A DNA stretch of 64,000 nt from positions 558,001-622,000 of the forward strand of contig NZ_JARGCS010000056.1 in assembly GCF_029193575.1 (NCBI RefSeq). The letters run 5' to 3'. The notes under the pieces were generated by a model. It had not been told where the DNA came from, searched no databases, and worked only from the letters and a program-made list of their open reading frames with translations. Both the position numbers and the translations under genes were made by a program. The stretch comes from Pseudomonas entomophila (GTDB lineage: Bacteria; Pseudomonadota; Gammaproteobacteria; Pseudomonadales; Pseudomonadaceae). Shown piece by piece: positions 55,010 through 63,700 of this stretch (position 1 is its first letter; every line of letters begins with the position of its first letter).

Positions 55010-56140
55010 TTACTGCTCGTCGACTGCGAGGGTCGCCAGACGCTCGGTCAGCGCCTGGGCGCATTCGAGGATGTCTTGGCAGCCGCGTCCGTTCGGGTCG
55101 TAGCCCAGAACATTGCGGTTGTAGGCCAGGGCTTCGCTGATCGACTGGTCGCGGTGCACCACGCCGATCATCTTCGGGCCGAGCAGGCCACGCAGGATCT
55201 GGGTGATGTCCTTGTTCAACTGACGCGAATAGTCGACCTGGTTGATCAGGTACGAGGCACCGACGAAATCCTTGCGCCCGGCGGTGTAGGTCTCGACCAG
55301 CGCCTCGATCTGCGGCAACGAGGTGTAGGACGCCGCGTCGGCCAGGCTGACCACCAGAGCCAGGTTGGCCACTGCCAGCGCCTGGCGCAGGTAGGCCGAG
55401 GGGCCGGGCGGGGTGTCGATCACCACGACCGCACCCTCGTTGATCTGCAAGGCCTCGAGCTGGCGCGCCAGCCACAGCGGGTCGTTGCGCAAGGTGCGCT
55501 CGAAGCCCAGGCGGCTGTCTTCATCGACCTGGCCGTAGGGCAGCACGTACACGCCGTCGCTGCTGGCCATGCCGATGACCTGCCAGTCGTCGCCCTGGTG
55601 GGCGACCCCGCGCTCGGCATCCACCGGCTGTTCGTCGGCAGGCAGGAAGTGATGGTAAAGCGCGTTCTGCGGGTCGAGGTCGATGGCGATCACCGGGTGC
55701 CCGGCCTTGCGCAGCGCAGTGGCGAGGTTGGCGGCCATGGTGGTCTTGCCGACGCCGCCCTTGGCGGAAACGACAGTGATGACGCGCAGGTGCGAGAGGT
55801 CGGGCCGCGCTTGCGGCTGAGGGGCTTCTTCGCGCACCGGCTCGGGGGTTTCAGGCTGAGCGAGCTTGGCCAACAGGTTGCGCAGGCCAGCCGGCGACCA
55901 ATCGGAGGTCGAGGCTTCGGGGGCCTTGGACGCGGCGACGCTTTCCTGCGCCACAACGGGCTCAGGCTCGGGCTCGGGGGCCAGCATGCTGACCTGCGGC
56001 TCTACCGCCGCAGGGCCGGAAAACAGGGGCCAACGCTGCACCGAACCACGGCCAGAGTCGTCTTTCCTGAATTCCTGGTACTGCTCCGGATGACCGCCAA
56101 ACTGCTTGAACAAACTACGGATATCGTTCGAGGCACTCAT
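55010..56140 (-). CDS. wssA: WssA/BcsQ-like MinD/ParA ATPase with N-terminal extension
   Basis: This 376-residue SIMIBI ATPase has the deviant Walker A KGGVGKTT (127-134) and the BcsQ/YhjQ pattern VITVVSAKGGVGKTTMAANLATAL... VIAIDLDPQNALYHHFL. Residues 1-115 form a Pro/Glu-rich extension (AVEPQVSMLAPEPEPEPVV) absent from enterobacterial BcsQ. In SBW25, WssA is thought to position the cellulose synthase at the cell pole or pole-proximal sites. It is the first gene of the operon, with about 420 bp to lapC. Confidence 0.88.
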   Translation of the reverse strand: MSASNDIRSLFKQFGGHPEQYQEFRKDDSGRGSVQRWPLFSGPAAVEPQVSMLAPEPEPEPVVAQESVAASKAPEASTSDWSPAGLRNLLAKLAQPETPEPVREEAPQPQARPDLSHLRVITVVSAKGGVGKTTMAANLATALRKAGHPVIAIDLDPQNALYHHFLPADEQPVDAERGVAHQGDDWQVIGMASSDGVYVLPYGQVDEDSRLGFERTLRNDPLWLARQLEALQINEGAVVVIDTPPGPSAYLRQALAVANLALVVSLADAASYTSLPQIEALVETYTAGRKDFVGASYLINQVDYSRQLNKDITQILRGLLGPKMIGVVHRDQSISEALAYNRNVLGYDPNGRGCQDILECAQALTERLATLAVDEQ

Positions 56141-56559
56141 ATTCTAAGCACTGTAGGTTAGTCAAAGTTCAGGCGTTTTTGGGCGGAGAAAAGCGTCAAT
56201 ATTCCATCATTTTGTAGAGTGCCATCCAGACACGTCAATTTTACAACGCTCTTGACGAGCGATGTCAAGGTGACATATCCAAACTCGTGATCGATGACAA
56301 TGGACTCTACAAAGGACATTTCTCTGCCAGGCGCATCCCTTCGAGCATTCCCTGCGCGCAACGATGTATCGGCCAATCGCTGATTAACCTTTACGGTTTC
56401 ATAACGATGATGGCGGGTAACACTGGTCAAATTTTAGGCAAAAAACGGGCCATAGGGAACGGCCGCCCGGCGGGAGGGAGGGCTCAGGATGTGTGTTGAG
56501 GGTGCCGGACTGTCGCGGGGCAAACCCGCGATTAGGGCCCTAAGGGACGAAACCAGCCC
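56141..56559. other. wss promoter region
   Basis: These 419 bp between wssA and lapC are less GC-rich than the genes around them and hold no supported gene. They include a sigma-70-like element and, near lapC, a REP-like hairpin TCGCGGGG-caaa-CCCGCGA at 56513-56531. Confidence 0.6.
56211..56238 (-). promoter_or_regulatory. Sigma-70-like promoter candidate for the wss operon
   Basis: On the minus strand TTGACG (56238-56233) is followed after 16 bp by TACAAA (56216-56211). The hexamers match the consensus at 5 and 4 positions. It lies about 75 bp upstream of wssA in the AT-rich part of the intergenic region. Confidence 0.35.
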
Positions 56560-57936
56560 TCAACGCTCGCGCAGTGCCTCCGAGCGCGCCTTGAAGATCG
56601 GCTTGAGCAGGTAGCTCATGATGGTTTTCTTGCCGGTGAGGATATCCACCGTCGCCACCATGCCCGGAATGATCAGCAGCGGCTTCTCGTCGGTACCCAG
56701 GTGGCTCTTTTCCGTGCGCAGCTTGATCAGGTAGTAGGTGGTCTTCTTGTCCTCGTCGGTGACGGTGTCGGCGCCGATCTGCTCCAGCTTGGCCTTGAGC
56801 CCGCCATAGATGGTGTAGTCGTAGGCGGTGAACTTCACCGTGGCCTCCTGCCCTGGGTGCAGGAAGGCAATGTCCTTGGGCAGGATCTTCGCCTCGATCA
56901 CCAGGGTGTCGTCCAGCGGCACGATCTCGATGATGTCGCTGCCCGGCTGGATCACCCCGCCGATGGTATTGACCAGCAACTGCTTGACGATGCCCCGCAC
57001 CGGCGAGGTGACCAGGGTGCGGTTGACCCGGTCGTCCAGCGCTTTGCTGGTGGCGGTGGCCTTGCTCAGCTCGGTACGCGCCTCGTTGAGCTGGGTCAGC
57101 GCCTCGCTGCGGAACTTGCCGCGGGTTTCCTCGACCTTGCTCTGGATTTCCTTGATCGCCGCCTCGGCACGGGGAATGGCCAGGGCGGTGGCGTCCATCT
57201 GGCCACGGTTCTCCACCTCGGCACGGCGCAGGCGCAGGATTTCCACCTGGGAAATCGCGCCCTTGCCCACCAGCGGCTCGGACATGGCGATCTCCTGGCG
57301 GAGCAACTGCAGACTGTTGGCGTACTGGGCGCGCTTGGCGTTGAACTCGCGCAGCTCCTGCTGGCGCTGCACCAGTTGCTGCTCCAGGCCACCGATCTCA
57401 TCCTGCAGTTGCTGGCGCCGGCTCAGGTACAGCGACTCTTCGCTGGCCGCCTGGCTGGGCGCGGCCTTGCGCAGCGCTTCGTCGATCGTCAATGGGCGCC
57501 CCTCGACCTCAGCGCTCAGGCGCTCGACGCGCAGGGCCATGGCCAGGCGCTCGGCCTCGGTTTCACCGACGTTGGAGGCGAAGCGCGTTTCGTCCAGGCG
57601 CAGCAGCGGCTGGCCGACTTCAACGATCTCCCCTTCCTTGGCGAAGATCTGCGCGACGATGCCGCCCTCGAGGTTCTGGATCTTCTGCACTTTGGACGAC
57701 GGGATGGCCTTGCCCTCGCCGCGGGTGACCTCGTCGATGGGCGCGACGCTGGCCCAGACGATCAGAAACAGGAAGAACGCGATGACGCCCCAGATGGTCA
57801 GACGCACGATGCGCGGGGCATCCTCGATCAGCGCCTTGTTGACCTCCGGCAACGGCTGCCCGCTGAGCGATTCGGAGCCCTTGAAGTAGCGGCGCAGGTT
57901 GTCCTTGAAGCGGCCCACATCAAGCTTATGCAACAC
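56560..57936 (-). CDS. lapC: LapC, type I secretion membrane fusion protein
   Basis: This 458-residue HlyD-family adaptor has one transmembrane helix (~residues 43-67), a lipoyl domain (EGGIVAQIFAKEGEIVEVGQPLLRLDE) and a long helical hairpin. The C-terminal barrel ends TVDILTGKKTIMSYLLKPIFKARSEALRER, typical of adaptors for RTX adhesins. It links the LapB ATPase to an outer-membrane TolC-like channel, which is not in this window. It starts with GTG and overlaps lapB by 11 bp. Confidence 0.93.
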   Translation of the reverse strand: MLHKLDVGRFKDNLRRYFKGSESLSGQPLPEVNKALIEDAPRIVRLTIWGVIAFFLFLIVWASVAPIDEVTRGEGKAIPSSKVQKIQNLEGGIVAQIFAKEGEIVEVGQPLLRLDETRFASNVGETEAERLAMALRVERLSAEVEGRPLTIDEALRKAAPSQAASEESLYLSRRQQLQDEIGGLEQQLVQRQQELREFNAKRAQYANSLQLLRQEIAMSEPLVGKGAISQVEILRLRRAEVENRGQMDATALAIPRAEAAIKEIQSKVEETRGKFRSEALTQLNEARTELSKATATSKALDDRVNRTLVTSPVRGIVKQLLVNTIGGVIQPGSDIIEIVPLDDTLVIEAKILPKDIAFLHPGQEATVKFTAYDYTIYGGLKAKLEQIGADTVTDEDKKTTYYLIKLRTEKSHLGTDEKPLLIIPGMVATVDILTGKKTIMSYLLKPIFKARSEALRER

Positions 57937-60082
57937 TGATCTGCCCCTTCTTCAGCGCTTCCATGACGGCGGCCTTCGGGCCATCCGCGACGATCTGCCC
58001 ACGGTCGATGACGATCAGCCGGTCGACCAGCGACAGCAGCGAGGCGCGGTGGGTGACCAGCAGCACGGTCTTGTTTTCGATGATCGCCTGCAAGCGCTGC
58101 TTCAAGCGCTCCTCGCCGGTGTTGTCCATGGCGCTGGTGGGCTCGTCGAGCAGCAGGATCTGCGGGTTGAGCAACAGCGCGCGGCCCAGCGCGACGTTCT
58201 GCCGCTGCCCGCCGGAGAGGTTCTGCCCACGCTCGCCGACCTGCAGCTCGTAGCCGTCCGGGTGCAGCCGGGCGAATTCGTGCACACCGGCCAGCTCGGC
58301 GGCTTGGAGGATCATCTCGTCCTCGATGTAGCGCGCGCCGCTGACCAGGTTGTCGCGCAGGGTGCCGGCCAACAGCTGGATGTCCTGGGGCACGTAGCCG
58401 ATGTTGTGGCGCAGCTCGCTGACGTCGATCTGGCGGATGTCCACGCCATCGACCAGCAACGAGCCGCCATCGGCCTCGTACAGGCCGACGATCAGCTTGG
58501 CCAGCGAGCTCTTGCCGGAGCCGCTGCGGCCGATGATGCCAACCTTCTCACCCGGCTTGATGCTCAGGTTGATGCCCCTGAGGGCGAGGTTCTGCTGGTT
58601 CGGGTAGGTGAAGTCGACGCTGCGGAACTCGACCGCACCCTGCAGCACCTGGCGGCTGAGCGGACGCTCCTCGAAGTTGCGCTCCTGGGGCAGCTCCATC
58701 ATCTGGTCGGTGGCGGTCATGGTCACCTTGGCCTGCTGGTAGCGCGCCAGCAGCCCGTTGAGCTGGCCGAGCGGGCCGAGGGCGCGGCCACTGAGCATGT
58801 AGCAGGCCACCAACCCGCCCATGCTCAGATTGCCATCGATGATCAGGTACACGCCGACGCAGATCATCGCCACCCCGGCCAGTTGCTGGATCAGCAGGGT
58901 GATGTTCATGGCCAGGCCCGACAGCACCTTGACCCGCAGTTCCAGGCGGCTGAGGGTGCCGAGGGTCTGCTCCCACATGTACTGGCGCTCGCTCTCGGCA
59001 TTGTTGACCTTGACCGCGTCGAGGCCGGCGAGGGTCTCGATCAGGCTCGACTGGCGCTCGGAGGCCAGCGCCATGGTGCGCTCCATGGTCGACATCAGCG
59101 GCTTTTGCAGCGCGTAGCCGATGCCCAGGGCCAGGGGGAAGGCGATGATCGGGATCCACACCAGGTGGCCGCCGATGATGGCGATGACCATGAGGATCAA
59201 CAGGGTGAAAGGCAGGTCGATCAGGCTGGTGAGGGTCAGCGAGGCGAGGAAGTCGCGCAGCCCCTGGAACTCGTGGATGTTCTGGGCAAAGCTGCCGACC
59301 CGTGCCGGGCGGTATTTCATCGACATGCCGACGATACGTTCGAACAGCGTCGCCGAGATGATCAGGTCGGTCTTCTTGCCCGCCAGGTCCAGGCACAGGC
59401 TGCGCAGGCTCTTGAGGATCAGGTCGAAGGCATAGGCGCCGGCGATGCCCACGGCGAGCACCCAGAGGGTGGCGGTGGCCTGGTTGGGCACCACGCGGTC
59501 GTACACGTTCATCACGAACAGCGGCGCGGCCAGGGCGATCAGGTTGATCACCAGGCTGGCGGCGATGGCATCGATGTACAGCCATTTGCTGCGCATCAGG
59601 GTGTCGCGGAACCAGGAGCGCGCGCGCGGGATGAGGTTGCCGTGGTTGACGTCGAACTTGTGCTGCGGCTGGGCGAAGAACACCTTGCCGCTGTAGTCGC
59701 TGAGCAGCGACTCGCGGCTGACCATCACCTCGCCACCATCGCTCTCGCTGAGCAGCAGGCGCGCGGTGTCGGCGTTTTCCCAGCCCAGCAGCACGGCGCT
59801 GCGGCCTTCCTTGAGCAGCAGCATGGCCGGCATGGCGATGCTCGGGATCTGCTCCAGTCGGCGCTGCAACAGGCGCCCTTGCAGGCCGGCGCGGGCGGCG
59901 GCGCGCGGCAACAGCTCGGGGCTCAGGCGCTGGGCCGGCAAAGGCAGGCCGGTGGTGAGCATGGCCCGGCTGGCGGGCTTCTGGTGCAGGACGCACAGGG
60001 TCAGCAGGCTGTCCAGCAAAGGATCGTCATGCTGACTGCGGGGGTCGTGACTGAGTTGAACTCGACTGACTTCAGATTCCAC
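57926..60082 (-). CDS. lapB: LapB, type I secretion ABC transporter for LapA
   Basis: This 718-residue protein has an N-terminal C39-peptidase-like domain (~1-140) without the usual catalytic Cys context, six transmembrane helices (~165-440) and an ATPase domain. Walker A is GRSGSGKSS, the signature LSGGQRQNVALGRAL, Walker B ILLLDEPTSAMD and the H-loop THR. The non-cleaving C39-like domain holds the substrate, as in other RTX exporters. It is divergent from lapA, with 663 bp between the starts. Confidence 0.94.
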   Translation of the reverse strand: MESEVSRVQLSHDPRSQHDDPLLDSLLTLCVLHQKPASRAMLTTGLPLPAQRLSPELLPRAAARAGLQGRLLQRRLEQIPSIAMPAMLLLKEGRSAVLLGWENADTARLLLSESDGGEVMVSRESLLSDYSGKVFFAQPQHKFDVNHGNLIPRARSWFRDTLMRSKWLYIDAIAASLVINLIALAAPLFVMNVYDRVVPNQATATLWVLAVGIAGAYAFDLILKSLRSLCLDLAGKKTDLIISATLFERIVGMSMKYRPARVGSFAQNIHEFQGLRDFLASLTLTSLIDLPFTLLILMVIAIIGGHLVWIPIIAFPLALGIGYALQKPLMSTMERTMALASERQSSLIETLAGLDAVKVNNAESERQYMWEQTLGTLSRLELRVKVLSGLAMNITLLIQQLAGVAMICVGVYLIIDGNLSMGGLVACYMLSGRALGPLGQLNGLLARYQQAKVTMTATDQMMELPQERNFEERPLSRQVLQGAVEFRSVDFTYPNQQNLALRGINLSIKPGEKVGIIGRSGSGKSSLAKLIVGLYEADGGSLLVDGVDIRQIDVSELRHNIGYVPQDIQLLAGTLRDNLVSGARYIEDEMILQAAELAGVHEFARLHPDGYELQVGERGQNLSGGQRQNVALGRALLLNPQILLLDEPTSAMDNTGEERLKQRLQAIIENKTVLLVTHRASLLSLVDRLIVIDRGQIVADGPKAAVMEALKKGQISVA

Positions 60083-60745
60083 GCGGCGCTCTCTTCATCC
60101 TTGCAGTAGATGGACGGGTGAGCGCGCCCTTTACCGGGTAGGCGCCACCTGCTGGCCGGCCTTGAGGGGCAATGCTTTGGCAATAAGCCATCACCCATCG
60201 TTACGACGCTCAGGGCGCCATGGCCGTGTCACTTCACTACCGAGCAAACTTGGACTTGCTCTTGTTTCTCAACCAGACGACAGCGAGGGCGGAAGGTTTC
60301 ATGCTCTTTCGCACACTCGTTGAGGAGCAGGCTATAACAAAGTGCCATCAGTCGGCTGTTATTTCCCTTGCAACACCTGCCAAGACTAAACCTTCGCCGT
60401 GCCGATGCAAGGCGTTGTTGCGAATTCCACCCAGCCGCCATGCTTGAGCCGTCGCCCAAGATGTCACGGGTAATTGCCGTGATATTACCGTGGCATCTTT
60501 CAGGGAATCATTCATATATAGCCCTGACTAATACGAAAGTAAGAATTGGCAACTGCGTAACTCCCGATGTGACATTGGGTGAGGTGCGTCCCGGTGATTC
60601 GTGACGCACACCAGCCAAAGTCGGCGGAGACGGGCGGCCAACACTTGCAAGTTGGCATTCCAACTGACTTCGAACACTCCACCTGCACGGCCAATCACCG
60701 CGGCGGGAGCACGGAAGCAATCGATCGGGTTTACCGGAGATCCTC
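60083..60745. other. lapB-lapA divergent regulatory region
   Basis: No coding sequence is supported in these 663 bp. Around 60280-60560 the base composition is AT-richer than in the genes. It contains the inverted repeat listed separately and a TCATATATAGCC stretch (~60510) that could be part of a -10 element. In P. putida the lapA promoter region is controlled by FleQ and cyclic-di-GMP; no exact FleQ box could be identified by eye. Confidence 0.55.
60469..60489 (+). promoter_or_regulatory. Inverted repeat GGTAAT-N9-ATTACC upstream of lapA
   Basis: GGTAAT at 60469-60474 and ATTACC at 60484-60489 form a perfect 6-bp dyad. The flanks CACG/CGTG nearly extend it. It lies about 260 bp upstream of the lapA start and is a candidate operator for an unidentified regulator. 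Confidence 0.4.
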
Positions 60746-63700
60746 ATGAGCACTGTCGTAGCCATCGTCAAAAGCGTTGTTGGCCAGGTCATCGCCCTAT
60801 CGCCGGAGGGGATCCGGCGGGTACTCATCGAAGGGGATCGGCTGTTCGCCGGTGAACAGGTGCTGACCGGGGCGGGGGGTGCGGTCACCCTGGAACTGGC
60901 CGACGGGCGTCTGCTCGACCTGGGGCGCGACACCCAGTGGAGCGCCGATGCGCCCGAAAGCAGCGCCGACCTGAACCAGGCGACCGCCCAGGCCGCGCCA
61001 TCGGTGCAGGAGCTGCAACAGGCGATCGCCGCCGGCGCCGACCCGACCACCACCCTGGAGGCCCCAGCCGCTGGCCTGGCCGCTGCAGGTGGCGGCAACG
61101 CCGGTGGTGGTCACAGTTTCGTGCTGCTGGAGGAAACCGCTGGCCGTGTCGACCCGACCGTGGGCTTCCCGACCGACCCACTGAGCTTCGCCATCAGCCT
61201 GGCCAACCGCGAGGTGGGCGGGCTGGATGCCAGCAACGATGCGAGCGCGAACAACGACGCGGCGCCGGTGAACACTGGTCTGAGCCTGAGCGCGACGCCA
61301 TCGATAAGCGAAGCGGGCGGGGTGATCGTCTATACCGCGACGCTGGGCCAAGCACCGCTGAGCGACCTCACCATCACCTTGTCCAATGGCGCGGTGATCG
61401 TCATTCCCGCCGGACAAACCAGCGGCAGCGTGAATGTCACGATTCCCGCCAATGACACGGTGTACGTGGAGGGTGGGCAGGTCTCCACCACCATCACCGG
61501 CACCACCGGCGGCAACGGGCTGATCATCACCCCGAACCCGGCGCCGGCAGTGACGCAGATCACCGACACGGTCGATACCACCACCGCGAGCCTCACCGCG
61601 ACCCCGAGTGTGACCGAGGGCGGGGTCATCACCTACACCGTGACCCTCACCAACCCCGCGCAGACGCCGGTGACCGTGACCCTGTCGAACGGACAGACCG
61701 TTACCGTCGACGCGGGAAAGACGTCCGGCAGCATCGATTTCCAAACGCCGGCGAATGACGTCTACCAAAACGGCAGCAGCGTAACCACGACGATCACGGG
61801 GGCAACGGGCGGCAACTTCGAACATCTGGTCACAAACCCGTCGCCCGCAGCCACCCTGATCAGCGACAGCATCGACACCGTTACCGTCAGCATCATCAGC
61901 AATGGCGACGTCAGCGAGGCCCAGCAGCCCACCTTCACCGTCGCCGTCAGCCAGAAACTCGACCATGACCTCACCGTCACCCTGAGCAACGGCGACCAGG
62001 TCACCATTGCCGCAGGCCAGACGCAGGTCACCTACAGCCTGCCCGCTCAGGGCGACGACGTGTTCAAGGACCCCAGGCAGGTCACCGTCGGGGTGACCGA
62101 CGCGTCGGTCGAGGGCGAGGCCTTCGAGCATCTGGTCCTGGGCGGCGCGGCCACCGTACAGATCAGCGACACCACCAGCGAGGTGGTTGCCACGCTGAGC
62201 GCCGACAAGGCCACGGTCAACGAGGGTGGCCTTGTCACCTACACCATCACGCTGAGCAACGCGCAGGGCCTGCCGGTCACCGGCCACGGCGGCCTGACCT
62301 TCACCCTCAGCGACGGCACAACAATCAACGTTCCGGCAGGCAGCGCAACGGGCACCGCCACCATCATCGCCAAGGACGATGTCTACGTTGGCGGCCAGCC
62401 GAGCATCGTCAACACGCTGGAGTCGGTCTCCGGCGCGGAAAGCTTCGAGAAGCTGACGCTGGGCAGCAACACCCTCACCACCACCGTCACCGACGAGCCG
62501 GGCACCGGTACACCGGGTGCGGGCAACGAGGGCGACAAGGTTTCAGTCAGCATCGTCAGCAACGGCGATGTCACCGAAGCCCAGCAGCCGTCCTTCACCG
62601 TCAAGATCAACCAGGCGCTGGACCGCCCACTCACGGTCACCCTGAGCAATGGCGACAAGGTCACCATCGATGCAGGCCAGACACAGGTTGAATACAAGGC
62701 GCCCGCCCAGGGCGATGACGTGTTCACGGACGCGGGTTCCCTCACCGTGGGCATCAGCAGCGCCATCGTCGAAGGGAGGTCTTTCGAAAACCTCGAGCTG
62801 GGCGGCAGTGCCACGGTGCAGATTGCCGACACCGCCAGCGAGGTGGTCTCCACCCTCACCGCCGACAAGACCACCGTCACCGAAGGCGGCCAAATCACCT
62901 ATACGGTCACCCTGAGCAACGCCCAGGGCCTGCCGGTCACCGGCCACGGCGGCCTGACCTTCACCCTCAGCGACGGCACAACAATCAACGTTCCGGCAGG
63001 CAGCGCCACCGGCACCGCCACCATCATCGCCAAGGACGATGTCTACGTTGGCGGCCAGCCGAGCATCGTCAACACGCTGGAGTCGGTCGTTGGCGGCGAC
63101 AGCTTCGAGAAGCTGACCCTCGGCAACGATAGCCTGACCACTGCGGTCACCGACGAACCGAGCGGCCAAGGCGATAAGGTCTCGGTGACCATCGTCAGTA
63201 ACGGTGATGTCAGCGAAGCCCAGCAGCCGTCCTTCACCGTCAAGATCAACCAGGCACTGGACCGCCCACTCACGGTCACCCTGAGCAATGGCGACAAGGT
63301 CACCCTCGCCGCCGGCCAGACACAGGTTGAATACAAGGCCCCGGCCCAAGGTGAAGACGTCTTCAAAGACGCCGGCTCGCTCACCATCGGCATCAGCAGC
63401 GCCACCGTCGAGGGCAAAGCCTTCGAAAACCTCGAACTGGGCGCCAGCGCGACGGTGCAGATCGCCGATACCACCAGCGAAGTCGTCGCCACCCTTACCA
63501 CCGACAAAACCACTGTCACCGAGGGCGGCCAGATCACCTACACCGTCACCCTGAGCAATGCCCAGGGCTTGGCGGTCACCGGCCACGGTGGCCTGATCTT
63601 CACCCTCAGCGATGGCACCAAGGTCAACGTTCCAGCAGGCAGCACCACCGGCACAGCCACGATCACCGCCAAGGACGATGTCTACGTCGGCGGCCAGCCG

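Noticed and set aside
53057..56161. 1034-codon open frame on the plus strand opposite wssB/wssA
   Set aside because: Composition is His/Gln/Val-rich noise typical of antisense frames at high GC; the minus strand has BcsA and MinD-like motifs in order.
56158..56430. 90-codon frame between wssA and lapC
   Set aside because: It occupies the AT-rich promoter region, lacks a ribosome-binding site and has no recognisable family.
60797..62287. 496-codon minus-strand frame, and similar frames to the end of the window, opposite lapA
   Set aside because: They arise from the antisense of the lapA repeats and share the same repeat period; the plus frame has a start, ribosome-binding site and retention module.
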